Positions 51,250-63,813 are shown, numbered from the stretch's first letter. The stretch: DNA of 64,000 bases from Burkholderia lata (GCF_000012945.1 NC_007509.1:496001-560000); one strand, 5' to 3'. Numbers and translations are program-made. The notes: a model not told the origin generated them from the letters alone.

Positions 51250-51531
51250 CTATTCACGATGCTCGTGCTCATGCTCGCGCCACGGATCACGATCGTGCGG
51301 ATGACGATGCCTCCACTCGTCGCGTTCCCAGTAGCGATGGCCGTCCCAGTAGCGGTCACCGTGCATGCCGATCTCGACCGATACACCGACGCCCGGAGCG
51401 GGCGCTCGCTCTTCGTACCTCGGTTGCGGTGCGCCGTAGCCTTGCGCGAAGGCCGTGCCGGTCGCGGCGAGTGCGCCGCCTGCCACGAGGGTCGCCATGA
51501 TTCGACGCGTTGCAATTGTCAGGGGTTTCAT
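51250..51531 (-). CDS. Small exported His/Arg-rich protein, unknown
   Basis: A 93-residue protein: signal peptide (MKPLTIATRRIMATLVAGGA, cleavage after AFA) and a mature part starting QGYGAPQPRYEERAPAPG and ending in a strongly His/Arg/Asp-rich tail (WRHRHPHDRDPWREHEHEHR). Such tails suggest periplasmic metal binding. GAGGACGG precedes ATG 51531. Function unknown. Confidence 0.65.
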   Translation of the reverse strand: MKPLTIATRRIMATLVAGGALAATGTAFAQGYGAPQPRYEERAPAPGVGVSVEIGMHGDRYWDGHRYWERDEWRHRHPHDRDPWREHEHEHRE

Positions 51532-51836
51532 CGAGCCGTCCTCCATTCAATGCCGACCGCGACTCACGCGCACGATTCGTTCCCGTATGGAGCGGCAGAT
51601 GCGTCGCTCGCCATTTCGACCCTGCCGCCGCGTCACCTCGCAGCCAGTGCCGACCCGGTGTCGGAACGCATGATGTCTCCGTCCGGAGGCATCCCCCCAG
51701 CTTTTTTCTCGTCAACAACCACAAAAAACATCATTTCGCCCACGCCTGGCTGTCAGCAGAATGTCTCCATTCCCACTCGCGCGACGACACGAGCATACGA
51801 GCGTCGCAGCGAGCCGCACTTCAGAAGGAGACAGCC
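51532..51836. other. Divergent intergenic region ahead of the monooxygenase operon
   Basis: 305 bp with no supported gene or clear operator palindrome; it should contain the promoters of the small exported protein and of the monooxygenase operon. Confidence 0.5.
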
Positions 51837-53177
51837 GTGGCAGTCGAAACAACCTCAATCGATACGCTCGTCGTCGGCGCCGGACAGGCCGGCGTGGCCA
51901 TGAGCGAGCACCTGGGCAAGCTGGGCGTACCGCATCTCGTGCTGGAGCGCAGCCGCATCGCCGAGCGCTGGCGCACCGGGCGCTGGGATTCGCTGGTCGC
52001 GAACGGCCCCGCGTGGCACGACCGCTTTCCGGGCCTCGAATTCGACGGCCTCGATCCCGACGCGTTTGCATCGAAAGACCAGGTCGCGGACTACTTCGAA
52101 GCGTATGCGCGCAAGTTCAACGCGCCGATCCGCACCGGCGTCGAGGTGAAGCAGGTCGTGCGCAATGCGGGCAAGCCGGGCTTCGTCGTCGAGACGTCCG
52201 ACGGCACGATCGAGGCGAACCGCGTGGTCGTCGCGACCGGGCCGTTCCAGCGCCCGGTGATTCCGCCGATCGCGCCGGACGACGCGCGCCTCGTGCAGCT
52301 CCATTCCGCCGACTATCGCAATCCGGGCCAGCTTCCGGACGGCGCGGTGCTGGTGGTCGGCGCGGGGTCGTCGGGCGTGCAGATCGCCGACGAACTGCAG
52401 CGCGCGGGCCGGCAGGTCTACCTGTCGGTCGGCCCGCACGATCGTCCGCCGCGCGCGTATCGCGGCCGCGACTTCTGCTGGTGGCTCGGCGTGCTCGGCG
52501 AATGGGACAAGGAAGTCGCGACGCCCGGCCGCGAGCACGTGACGATCGCGGTGAGCGGCGCGCGCGGTGGCCACACGGTGGATTTCCGCAAGCTCGCGAA
52601 CCAGGGCGTGACGCTCGTCGGGCTGACAAAGTCGTTCGATGGCGGCGTGGCCGTGTTCGAACGCGATCTGGCGATCAATCTCGCGCGCGGCGACGAGAAC
52701 TACCTGTCGCTGCTCGACGCGGCCGACGCCTATGCGGCACGCAACGGCCTCGACCTGCCCGAAGAGCCCGAAGCGCGCCGCATCCTGCCGAACCCCGACT
52801 GCGTCGCGCATCCGATCCTCGCGCTCGACCTTGCCGGCGCGGGCGTCACGTCGATCATCTGGGCGACGGGCTACGCGGTCGACTACGGCTGGCTGAAGGT
52901 CGACGCGTTCGCGGACAACGGCAAGCCGCAGCACCAGCGCGGCGTGTCGAAGGAGCCGGGCATCTATTTCCTCGGGCTGCCGTGGCTGTCGCGGCGCGGC
53001 TCCAGCTTCATCTGGGGCGTGTGGCACGACGCGCGGCACATCGCCGACCACATCGCGATCCAGCGCACCTACCTCGACTACCACGACGCATCGCAGCGCC
53101 GCTCGACGTCGCACGCGGCGCAGGACGGCGCCGCGGCGCACGCCGATGCGCAGCCGCTCGCCGACGCGGTGAACTGA
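51837..53177 (+). CDS. FAD/NADPH flavin-dependent monooxygenase
   Basis: A 446-residue class B flavin monooxygenase (FMO/YUC-like). FAD-binding GAGQAG is near residue 16 (VVGAGQAGVAMSEHL), NADPH-binding GAGSSG near 171 (VVGAGSSGVQIADEL), with a family-like ATG-type motif (IIWATGYAVDYGWLK). I start at GTG 51837, 6 bp after AAGGAG. It is first in a row with ridA, a DUF1028 gene and an M20 hydrolase, which suggests oxygenation of a nitrogenous ring or amine followed by ring opening and deacylation. Substrate unknown. Confidence 0.88.
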   Translation: MAVETTSIDTLVVGAGQAGVAMSEHLGKLGVPHLVLERSRIAERWRTGRWDSLVANGPAWHDRFPGLEFDGLDPDAFASKDQVADYFEAYARKFNAPIRTGVEVKQVVRNAGKPGFVVETSDGTIEANRVVVATGPFQRPVIPPIAPDDARLVQLHSADYRNPGQLPDGAVLVVGAGSSGVQIADELQRAGRQVYLSVGPHDRPPRAYRGRDFCWWLGVLGEWDKEVATPGREHVTIAVSGARGGHTVDFRKLANQGVTLVGLTKSFDGGVAVFERDLAINLARGDENYLSLLDAADAYAARNGLDLPEEPEARRILPNPDCVAHPILALDLAGAGVTSIIWATGYAVDYGWLKVDAFADNGKPQHQRGVSKEPGIYFLGLPWLSRRGSSFIWGVWHDARHIADHIAIQRTYLDYHDASQRRSTSHAAQDGAAAHADAQPLADAVN

Positions 53178-53252
53178 CCGAACCCATGCCGCCCGCCGCA
53201 CCGCGTTCGCATCCGGTGTGGCGGCGTGACCCCTGACGACTGAAGGATTCCG

Positions 53253-53690
53253 ATGAGCCAACCCACCCATACCCGTATCCGCATGTTCAACACGAAGGAT
53301 ACCTACCCGAACCAGACGCTCGACAACGACCTGTGCCAGGCCGTGCGGGCCGGCAACACCGTCTACGTGCGCGGCCAGGTCGGCACCGATTTCGACGGCA
53401 AGCTGATCGGCCTCGGCGATCCGCGCGCACAGGCCGAGCAGGCGATGAAGAACGTCAAGCAGTTGCTCGAAGAAGCCGGCAGCGACCTCACGCACATCGT
53501 GAAGACGACGACCTACCTGATCGACCCGCGCTATCGCGAGCCCGTGTACCAGGAAGTCGGCAAGTGGTTGAAGGGCGTGTATCCGATCTCGACGGGGCTC
53601 GTCGTGTCCGCGCTCGGCCAGCCGCAGTGGCTGATGGAAATCGACGTGATCGCGGTGATCCCGGACAACTGGCAGCCGAACCGCGCATAG
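53253..53690 (+). CDS. RidA/YjgF-family protein
   Basis: A 145-residue RidA-superfamily protein. LCQAVRAGNTVYVRGQVGTDFDGKLIGLGDPRAQAEQAMKNVKQLLEEAGS is the diagnostic block. Canonical RidA hydrolyses reactive enamine/imine intermediates; the typical catalytic Arg lies in LIDPRYREPVY here. AAGGA is upstream. It probably clears an imine or enamine formed by the neighbouring monooxygenase. Operon member, 75 bp behind it. Confidence 0.9.
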   Translation: MSQPTHTRIRMFNTKDTYPNQTLDNDLCQAVRAGNTVYVRGQVGTDFDGKLIGLGDPRAQAEQAMKNVKQLLEEAGSDLTHIVKTTTYLIDPRYREPVYQEVGKWLKGVYPISTGLVVSALGQPQWLMEIDVIAVIPDNWQPNRA

Positions 53691-53698
53691 GAGGCGAC

Positions 53699-54376
53699 AT
53701 GACTTTCTCCATCGTCGGGCGCTGCCCGGAGACGGGCCAGCTCGGCATCGCGATCAGCTCGTCGAGCATCGCGGTGGGCGCGCGCTGCCCGTGGGTGCGC
53801 GCGGGCGTCGGCGCCGTCGCGACGCAGAACATCACGCTGCCGGCGCTTGGGCCCCAGATCCTCGACCTGATCGAGCACGAGCAGCTTGCGCCCGCCGCGG
53901 CGCTCGACCGTGCGCTCAGCGCGAACGGCTGGAGCCAGTACCGGCAGGTCACGGTGATCGACGGGCAGGGGCAGACGGCGTGCTTCACCGGCAAGGAAGC
54001 GCTCGGCACGCATCACGCGGTGCAGGGCGAGCAGTGCGTGGCGGCCGGCAACCTGCTGGCTGCGCCGGCCGTGATCGACGCGATGGTGCGCGCGTTCGAA
54101 CAGGCGCCGGGACTGCTCGCCGATCGCTTGCTGGCCGCGATGCACGCGGCGATGGCGGCCGGCGGCGAGGCGGGGCCGGTGCATTCCGCCGCGCTCAAGG
54201 TGGCCGGCGACCTGACCTGGCCGATCGTCGACCTGCGCGTCGACTGGGCCGATGCCGATCCGATCGGGCAGCTCGAGGCGCTGTGGCAGGCGTATCGGCC
54301 GCAGATGCAGGACTACCAGACGCGCGCGCTGAACCCCACCGCCGCGCCGAGCTACGGAGTGCCGGGCGATGAATGA
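53699..54376 (+). CDS. DUF1028 (Ntn-hydrolase-like) protein
   Basis: A 225-residue DUF1028 protein: TFSIVGRCPETGQLGIAISSSSIAVGARCPWVRAGVGAVATQN is the family start, then GKEALGTHHAVQGEQCVAAGNLL. The family is predicted to have an Ntn-hydrolase fold, and members are suspected amidohydrolases. GGAGG lies ahead of the ATG, 8 bp after ridA; its end overlaps the next gene by 8 bp. It may open or deaminate an intermediate of the pathway. Confidence 0.88.
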   Translation: MTFSIVGRCPETGQLGIAISSSSIAVGARCPWVRAGVGAVATQNITLPALGPQILDLIEHEQLAPAAALDRALSANGWSQYRQVTVIDGQGQTACFTGKEALGTHHAVQGEQCVAAGNLLAAPAVIDAMVRAFEQAPGLLADRLLAAMHAAMAAGGEAGPVHSAALKVAGDLTWPIVDLRVDWADADPIGQLEALWQAYRPQMQDYQTRALNPTAAPSYGVPGDE

Positions 54377-55532
54377 CACGTCGAGCCGCGCACTGCTCGA
54401 ACGGCTGATCGGCTTCGCGACGGTCAGCCGCGATTCGAACCTCGAGATGATCGGTTTCATCCGCGACTATCTCGCGGGCTTCGGCATCGAGAGCGAACTG
54501 TTCTACAACGCGGAGCGCACGAAGGCGAGCCTGTACGCGACGATCGGGCCGCGCGATCGCGGCGGCATCGCGCTGTCGGGCCATACCGACGTGGTGCCGG
54601 TCGACGGGCAGGCGTGGACGGTCGAGCCGTTCCGGCTGACCGAGCGCGACGGACGCCTGTACGGCCGCGGCACGGCCGACATGAAGGGTTTCATCGCGTC
54701 GGTGCTCGCGGCCGTGCCGGCATTCGTCGCCCGGCCGCTGAGCGTGCCCGTGCATCTCGCGTTTTCGTACGACGAGGAAGTCGGCTGCCTCGGCGTGCGG
54801 CCGATGCTCGACGCACTGGCCGCGCGCGAGCACCGGCCGCGCCTGTGCCTGATCGGCGAGCCGACCGAACTGAAGCCGGTGCTCGGCCACAAGGGCAAGC
54901 TCGCGATGCGCTGCCACGTGAAGGGCGCCGCGTGTCACTCGGCGTACGCGCCGTCGGGCGTCAACGCGATCGACTATGCGGCGAAGCTGATCGGCCGGCT
55001 CGGCGAGATCGGCGCGGCGCTCGCGCGGCCCGAACGGCACGACGCACGATTCGATCCGCCGTTCTCGACCGTTCAGACGGGGCTGATCAAGGGCGGTCGC
55101 GCGTTGAACATCGTGCCGGCCGAATGCGAGTTCGATTTCGAGGTGCGGGCGCTGCCGGATTTCGATGCGCACGACGTGCCGCGGAAGCTGCAGGACTATG
55201 CGGAATCCGAACTGTTGCCGAGAATGCGCGCGGTGCAGCCCGATACCGACATTCAACTGCAGCCGCTGGGCGCGTATCCGGGCCTGGCGACCGCGCCGGA
55301 CAGCGAGGCCGCACGCCTGCTCGCGATGCTGAGCGGCTCCGATGCATTCGGCACGGTGGCGTTCGGCACCGAGGGCGGGCTGTTCGGGCAGGCCGGCATT
55401 CCGACCGTGGTGTGCGGGCCCGGCAGCATGGACCAGGGGCACAAGCCCGACGAGTTCGTCACGCTCGACCAGCTTCACGGCTGCGACGCGATGCTGAGGC
55501 GGCTGGCCGCCCATCTCGCTGCGGCCGCCTGA
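54369..55532 (+). CDS. M20-family deacylase, ArgE/DapE type
   Basis: A 387-residue zinc-dependent amidohydrolase annotated commonly as acetylornithine deacetylase. Zinc ligands: His in ALSGHTDVVPVDG, bridging Asp in GRGTADMKGFIA, the general-base Glu pair in YDEEVGCLG, and a late His in MDQGHKPDEF. The lid domain follows GEPTELKP. It begins inside the end of the DUF1028 gene. Since arginine genes are absent, it probably removes an acyl group in the catabolic route of this cluster. Confidence 0.9.
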   Translation: MNDTSSRALLERLIGFATVSRDSNLEMIGFIRDYLAGFGIESELFYNAERTKASLYATIGPRDRGGIALSGHTDVVPVDGQAWTVEPFRLTERDGRLYGRGTADMKGFIASVLAAVPAFVARPLSVPVHLAFSYDEEVGCLGVRPMLDALAAREHRPRLCLIGEPTELKPVLGHKGKLAMRCHVKGAACHSAYAPSGVNAIDYAAKLIGRLGEIGAALARPERHDARFDPPFSTVQTGLIKGGRALNIVPAECEFDFEVRALPDFDAHDVPRKLQDYAESELLPRMRAVQPDTDIQLQPLGAYPGLATAPDSEAARLLAMLSGSDAFGTVAFGTEGGLFGQAGIPTVVCGPGSMDQGHKPDEFVTLDQLHGCDAMLRRLAAHLAAAA

Positions 55533-55603
55533 CGCGGCGCGCCGTACTGACACGCACGCACCGCTTTCCGCGGCGCGTGCGTTTTCCTGTTTCTTCCGGT
55601 TCC

Positions 55604-56527
55604 TTATCGCGCCGTTTCCACGACGATCTGCGCGAGCCGCTCGCGGCAGAAATCGACGAACGACTGCGCCTGCTTCGTGAGTTGCCCGCGCTTCAGCCGC
55701 GCGCTCACGAGCCCCGACGGGCTCACCGTTTCGCTGAGGGCGATCGTCACGACCCGCTGGCCGTCGTACGTGTATTCGGAATGCGGACGCGTGACGAGCA
55801 GCGAGAAGCCGAACCCCTGGCCGACCATCCCGCGCACCATCTCGATCGAAGGCGAGCCGAACACGATGTTCGGCGTGAGCCCGAGTTCATGAAAGAGGCT
55901 GACGAAATAGGTGCGGCTCGGCTGCACGTCGAGCAGGATCATCGGCTCGACGCACAGGTCGCGCAGCGATACGTGCGTCTGCCCCGCGAACCGGTGGTTC
56001 TCCGGCAGCAGCACGTACGGCTGCTGCGGCGGCATCAGCGGCTCGGTCTCGATCGTGCCGTCGAGATCGTGGTCGTACATGAGCGCGAGATCGAACGTGC
56101 CGGACGTCAGGCCCTGCACGAGTTCCTGCTGGTCGCCGTCGCGCAGCCGGATGTTCACGCCCGGGTAGCGCTCGCGAAAGCCCGCGATCAGTTGCGGCAG
56201 ATAGAGCGGTGCGACCGTCTCGAAGCAGCCGATGTCGATCTGCCCGGTGATCACGTCGTTGTCGGCCAGCGCGTTCTGTTCGAATTCGTGCGAGATGCGC
56301 AGCAGCTCCTGCGCTTTCCGGTAGAAGCGCGTGCCGCTCGGCGTGAGCGACACGCCCTGCGCGTGATGGCGGATGAACAGCTTCACACCGAAGCTTTCCT
56401 CCAGACCCTTGATCGCGCTGGAGATCGACGGCTGCGCGATGAACAGCTGGCGCGAGGCCTCGGCGACGCTGCCGGATTCCACCGTCGTCACGAAGTATTT
56501 CAGTTGCCGCAAAGTGTAGTGAGCCAC
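55604..56527 (-). CDS. LysR-type regulator of the monooxygenase/permease cluster
   Basis: A 307-residue LysR regulator: TLRQLKYFVTTVESGSVAEASRQLFIAQPSISSAIKGLEESFGVKLF forms the HTH. I choose GTG 56527, preceded by AGAGG at 5 bp; GTG 56533 is an alternative without spacing room. It lies between the hydrolase operon (convergent) and the permease gene (divergent). CCGGAAA-N12-TTTCCGG in the divergent gap is its probable site. Confidence 0.88.
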   Translation of the reverse strand: MAHYTLRQLKYFVTTVESGSVAEASRQLFIAQPSISSAIKGLEESFGVKLFIRHHAQGVSLTPSGTRFYRKAQELLRISHEFEQNALADNDVITGQIDIGCFETVAPLYLPQLIAGFRERYPGVNIRLRDGDQQELVQGLTSGTFDLALMYDHDLDGTIETEPLMPPQQPYVLLPENHRFAGQTHVSLRDLCVEPMILLDVQPSRTYFVSLFHELGLTPNIVFGSPSIEMVRGMVGQGFGFSLLVTRPHSEYTYDGQRVVTIALSETVSPSGLVSARLKRGQLTKQAQSFVDFCRERLAQIVVETAR

Positions 56528-56651
56528 AAGCACCTCTGATGCACGGCCCCGGCGTGCCGCCGCGGGCGCAATCTGTCCATGGTTGTGCGTAGCACCTTAC
56601 CTGAAAGCCCCCCGGTGCCGGCATTTCCGCTGCAGAGCTTTTTCGTATGTC

Positions 56652-56677
56652 CCGGAAATATTTTTAGTATTTTCCGG
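56652..56677. promoter_or_regulatory. Putative LysR operator upstream of the NCS1 permease
   Basis: CCGGAAA (56652-56658) and TTTCCGG (56671-56677) are perfect 7-bp arms around a 12-bp A/T-rich centre, about 125 bp upstream of the LysR start. The rest of the 395-bp gap 56528-56922 shows no other feature apart from AGGAG before the permease start. Confidence 0.55.
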
Positions 56678-56922
56678 ACGCGATGGTCGTGGCGCACCAT
56701 CGTCTCCAACCTGGAACACGACGTTCGCGAAGCGGTTGTGCACGCGGCAGCGGGACATGGCATCCGTCCCCGCATGCGCGTCGTCCGCTTCGTTCGACAC
56801 CGCCGCGCGTGCACGCGGTGCGTCGTCGCTCGCGTATCCGGACCCGATTGCAGGCGCGACCCCCAACGCGCGCCGGCTGACACGGCAAGCGCGCATCGGC
56901 GCGCAGGACAGGAGACATCACC

Positions 56923-58344
56923 ATGACGAACGTGGACCGCAACGCGTCCCCGATGATAGAGAAGCACACGATCGGCTACGTGCCGCCCGCGGAGCGCCAC
57001 GGCAAGGTGCGCGACCTGTTCACGCTCTGGTTCGGCGGCAACATCGCGCCGCTGCCGATCGTGACCGGCGCGCTAGGCGTGCAACTGTTCCACCTGAACC
57101 TGATGTGGGGCATCGTCGCGATCGTGGTCGGCCAGGCGGTCGGCGGCGTGCTGATGGCGCTGCATTCGGCGCAGGGGCCGCAGATGGGTATCCCGCAGAT
57201 GATCCAGAGCCGCGCGCAGTTCGGCTCGTGGGGCGCGCTGCTGGTGACCGTGATTGCGGCCGTGATGTACGTCGGCTTCTTCGCATCGAACATCGTGCTG
57301 GCCGGCAAGTCGGTGCACGGCATCGCGTCGTCGGTGCCGGTGCCCGTCGGCATCGTGATCGGCGCGGTGGGCTCGGGGCTGATCGGCATCGTCGGCTACC
57401 GGTTCATCCACATCCTGAACCGGATCGGCACCTGGGTGCTCGGCATCGGCATCCTGGTCGGCTTCTGGATGATCCTCTCGCACGTGACGACCGACGATTT
57501 CCTGACGCGCGGCGGCTTCAACTTCGCCGGATGGCTCGCGACGGTGTCGCTGTCGGCGTTGTGGCAGATCGCGTTCGCGCCGTACGTGTCGGACTATTCG
57601 CGCTATCTGCCGGAAAACGTCGGCGTGGCGTCGACGTTCTGGGCGACCTATCTCGGCTGCACGATCGGCTCGACGCTCGCGTTCATCTTCGGCGCGGTCG
57701 CGGTGCTCGCGGTGCCGGCCGGCGCGGACGCGATGGATGCGGTCAAGCAGGCGACGGGCCCGCTCGGCCCGCTGATGCTCGTGCTGTTCCTGCTGAGCGT
57801 GATCAGCCACAACGCGCTGAACCTGTACGGCGCGGTGCTCGCGGTGATCACGTCGGTGCAGACGTTCGCGTACAAGTGGATTCCGACCGCGAAGGCGCGC
57901 GCGGTGGTGTCGGTCGTGATCTTCGTCGCGTGCTGCTACGCGGCGATCGGTGCGTCGACGAACTTCGTCGGCAACCTCGTCGATCTCGTGCTCGCGCTGC
58001 TCGTCGTGCTGGTGCCGTGGACGGCGATCAACCTGATCGACTTCTACGTGATCCACAAGGGCAAGTACGACATCAAGTCGATCTTCATGGCCGATGGCGG
58101 GATCTACGGCCGCTTCAACCCGCAGGCGCTGCTCGCGTATGCGATCGGCATCCTGGTGCAGATTCCGTTCATGAACACGCCGATGTATGCAGGCCCGATT
58201 CCCGCGCATCTCGGCGGTGCGGACCTGTCGTGGCTCGTGGGGCTCGCGCTGACGTCGCCGCTGTACTACTGGCTCGCGTCGCGTGACAGCGCATATCGGC
58301 GCCGGCAGACGGGCGCGACGATGCCGCCGACGGCGGCGCGTTGA
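56923..58344 (+). CDS. NCS1-family cytosine/purine-type permease
   Basis: A 473-residue, 12-helix transporter of the nucleobase:cation symporter-1 (CodB-like) family: LFTLWFGGNIAPLPIVTGALGVQ is the signature helix 1, then GQAVGGVLMALHSAQGPQMGIPQMIQSRAQFG and SDYSRYLPENV. These carriers import cytosine, purines, allantoin, hydantoins or related N-heterocycles. AGGAG precedes the ATG. With the neighbouring enzymes it implies uptake of a nitrogen heterocycle or ureide. Confidence 0.92.
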   Translation: MTNVDRNASPMIEKHTIGYVPPAERHGKVRDLFTLWFGGNIAPLPIVTGALGVQLFHLNLMWGIVAIVVGQAVGGVLMALHSAQGPQMGIPQMIQSRAQFGSWGALLVTVIAAVMYVGFFASNIVLAGKSVHGIASSVPVPVGIVIGAVGSGLIGIVGYRFIHILNRIGTWVLGIGILVGFWMILSHVTTDDFLTRGGFNFAGWLATVSLSALWQIAFAPYVSDYSRYLPENVGVASTFWATYLGCTIGSTLAFIFGAVAVLAVPAGADAMDAVKQATGPLGPLMLVLFLLSVISHNALNLYGAVLAVITSVQTFAYKWIPTAKARAVVSVVIFVACCYAAIGASTNFVGNLVDLVLALLVVLVPWTAINLIDFYVIHKGKYDIKSIFMADGGIYGRFNPQALLAYAIGILVQIPFMNTPMYAGPIPAHLGGADLSWLVGLALTSPLYYWLASRDSAYRRRQTGATMPPTAAR

Positions 58345-58409
58345 ACGGCGCGTGATTCGGGGCGCAGGAGGGGGCCAGGGTGCCGTTTCCCGTGCTGCGT
58401 AGTAGAGGA

Positions 58410-58442
58410 GGCGCTGAACGCGGATTGCCGGCGTTCAGCGCC
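58410..58442. terminator. Hairpin between convergent permease and oxidoreductase genes
   Basis: GGCGCTGAACGC and GCGTTCAGCGCC form a perfect 12-bp stem with a 9-nt loop. There is no long T-run, but the position between two convergent genes supports a bidirectional terminator. Confidence 0.6.
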
Positions 58443-58558
58443 TTCGTCGTGCCGCAGTCGCGGCGAAGTAGCCGGGCGAACCGTGCGCGGCACGGCGTCG
58501 CCGGCTGGCGGCGGGCCCGCGGGGTGCGCTGAACGGCGCCCGCGAGCCTGCCGTTGCG

Positions 58559-60838
58559 TCAGACTACCGCCGAGCGCGCGACGCGCACCGGCACCGACTT
58601 GTACGACGGCGTGCCGCTTTCCTTGTCGATGTAGTCGAGCGGCACGAGCACGTTCGCTTCGGGGTAGTACGCGCCGACCGATCCCGGCGCGATGTCGTAC
58701 TCGATCGCGGTGATCTTCTCGAGACGCAGCGCGCGGCCCGATGCGGTGACCGTCTCGATGTCGACGAGGTCACCGTGTTCGAGCCCGTACTTCGCGAGAT
58801 CGGCAGGGTTCATGAACAGCACGTCGCGCCGGCCGAACACGCCGCGATAGCGATCGTCGAGCCCGTAGATCGTCGTGTTGTACTGGTCGTGGCTGCGCAG
58901 CGTGATCAGCCGCAGCACCTGCTCGGCGCCGAGCACGTCGGCATCTTCCTTCACGCCCTTGTAGACCGAGAACATCGCCTTGCCGGTCGGCGTCGGCCAT
59001 ACGCGCTCGGTGGGCGGCAGCGGCAGGCGGAAGCCGCCCGGCGTGCGGATGCGGTCGTTGAATGCCTCGAAGCCCGACACCGTGCGGTCGATCAGGTCGC
59101 GGATGCGGTCGTAGTCGGCGATCAGGTCGAGCCAGGCGACCTTGCTCGCCGGCAGCGTCGCATGCGCGATCCCCGCGACGATCGCCGGCTCCGAGCGCAG
59201 CTGGTCCGACGCCGGCTTGAGCTTGCCGGCCGATGCGTGAACCATCGACATCGAATCCTCGACGGTGATCGACTGCCGGCCGGTGGCCTGCATGTCGAGC
59301 TCGGTGCGGCCGAGCACCGGCAGGACGAAGGTTTCCTTCGCGACCAGCAGGTGCGAGCGGTTCAGCTTGGTGCCGAGATGCACGCTCAGGTCGAGCTTCG
59401 CCATCGCCGGGAACGACTGTTCCGGATCGGGCAGCGCGACCGCGAAGTTGCCGCCGAGGCACAGCAGCGCCTTCGCGGTGCCGTCGATCATCGCCTGCAT
59501 CGCCTGCACGGCGTCGTGCCCGTGATGCGCGGGCGGCGTGAAGCCGCACACGTCCTCGATCTTCTTCAGGAACTCGGCCGACGGCTTCTCGGTGATGCCG
59601 ACCGTGCGGTTGCCCTGCACGTTCGAGTGGCCGCGCAGCGGGCACACGCCGGCGCCGGGCTTGCCGATGTTGCCGCGCATCAGCAGCAGGTCGGCGATCA
59701 GGCGCACGGTTGCGGTGCCCTTGTTGTGCTGCGTGACGCCCATCCCGTACGTGATGATGGTCGCGTTCGACTTCGCGTACGCGAGCGCGACCTGTTCGAG
59801 CTGCGCCTGGCTGAGGCCGCTTGCACGCTCGATGTCGTCCCACGACGTGGCTTCGAGGTCGGCCGAGAACGCGTCGAAGCCGTTGGTATGCTGCGCGATG
59901 AAGTCGCGGTCGAGCACGTCGCCGCGCTCGGCTTCGAGCTGCAGCAGCGCCTTCATGATGCCCTTCAGCGCGGCCGCGTCGCCGCCGGCGTCGACCTGGT
60001 AGTACGTCGATGCGATCCGGGTCGAGCCGAACGACGCCATCTCGATCATGTCCTGGGGATCGGCGAAGCGTTCGAGCGCGCGCTCGCGCAGCGGGTTGAA
60101 CACGATGATCGGCACGTTGCGCCGCGAGCACTCGTGCAGCGTGCCCATCATCCGCGGGTGGTTCGTGCCAGGGTTGTGGCCGATCGAGATGATCAGCTCG
60201 CAGTGGTCGAAATCCTCCAGCGACACCGTGCCCTTGCCGATGCCGATCGACTGCGGCAGGCCGACGCTGGTCGGCTCGTGGCACATGTTCGAGCAGTCGG
60301 GGAAGTTGTTGGTGCCGAACTCGCGCGCGAACAGCTGGTACAGGTACGCGGCTTCGTTCGACGCGCGCCCCGACGTATAGAACTCGACCTGCTCGGGCGA
60401 CAGCGCGCGCAGCACTTCGCCGATGCGCGCGAACGCGTCGTCCCATTCGATCGCGCGGAACGTGTCGGTCGCGCGGTCGTAGACGAGCGGATGCGTGAGC
60501 CGGCCCATGTTCTCCAGCTCGTAGTCCGACATGCGCAGCAGCGACGACACGGTGTTCGCCGCGAAGAACTCGGGCGTCACGCGCTTGGTCGTCGCTTCCC
60601 ACGTGACGGCCTTCGCGCCGTTCTCGCAGAACTGGAACGTCGACTTGTGTTCCTTGTCGGGCCATGCACAGCCGGGGCAGTCGAAGCCGTCGGGCTGGTT
60701 GGTCCGCATCAGCACGATCGGCGCCTCGATGGTTTCCATTTGCGTGCGCACCGCGTCGGCTGTCGCGCGAAGCGCGCCCCAACCACCGGCGGGCCCGTCG
60801 TACTTCCTGATGCCTGGCACTTCGCGTCGATTTGTCAT
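58559..60838 (-). CDS. FdhF/YdeP-family molybdopterin oxidoreductase
   Basis: A 759-residue molybdoenzyme of the YdeP/FdhF-like group. FDCPGCAWPD near residue 50 replaces the usual four-Cys cluster site at the N-terminus of formate dehydrogenases, and DCSNMCHEPTSVGLPQSIG is the active-site region. The molybdopterin-binding blocks are ISIGHNPGTNHPRMM and YGMGVTQHNKGTATVRLIADLLLMRGNIG, and the C-terminal domain contains LRSHDQYNTTIYGLDDRYRG. ATG 60838 follows GGAG. Family members are linked to acid resistance or formate use, with real substrates uncertain. It is 125 bp behind clpG on the same strand; cofactor genes are at 27-31 kb. Confidence 0.88.
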   Translation of the reverse strand: MTNRREVPGIRKYDGPAGGWGALRATADAVRTQMETIEAPIVLMRTNQPDGFDCPGCAWPDKEHKSTFQFCENGAKAVTWEATTKRVTPEFFAANTVSSLLRMSDYELENMGRLTHPLVYDRATDTFRAIEWDDAFARIGEVLRALSPEQVEFYTSGRASNEAAYLYQLFAREFGTNNFPDCSNMCHEPTSVGLPQSIGIGKGTVSLEDFDHCELIISIGHNPGTNHPRMMGTLHECSRRNVPIIVFNPLRERALERFADPQDMIEMASFGSTRIASTYYQVDAGGDAAALKGIMKALLQLEAERGDVLDRDFIAQHTNGFDAFSADLEATSWDDIERASGLSQAQLEQVALAYAKSNATIITYGMGVTQHNKGTATVRLIADLLLMRGNIGKPGAGVCPLRGHSNVQGNRTVGITEKPSAEFLKKIEDVCGFTPPAHHGHDAVQAMQAMIDGTAKALLCLGGNFAVALPDPEQSFPAMAKLDLSVHLGTKLNRSHLLVAKETFVLPVLGRTELDMQATGRQSITVEDSMSMVHASAGKLKPASDQLRSEPAIVAGIAHATLPASKVAWLDLIADYDRIRDLIDRTVSGFEAFNDRIRTPGGFRLPLPPTERVWPTPTGKAMFSVYKGVKEDADVLGAEQVLRLITLRSHDQYNTTIYGLDDRYRGVFGRRDVLFMNPADLAKYGLEHGDLVDIETVTASGRALRLEKITAIEYDIAPGSVGAYYPEANVLVPLDYIDKESGTPSYKSVPVRVARSAVV

Positions 60839-60963
60839 GTGAATCTCCATCTGCCGATCCCGTTGCGGGTGGCTCGGTTTGCGCCGTGTCGCGGCGTGGG
60901 GCGGCTCCGTCCGCTGGACGGAGCCGGTCATGCATGCCCCGGGCGTGCGAGGCATGCTGTTTT

Positions 60964-63813
<2,850 letters not shown>

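Noticed and set aside
53740..55530. Arginine biosynthesis assignment for the M20 gene
   Set aside because: No other arg genes are near, and the context is catabolic with a permease and a monooxygenase.
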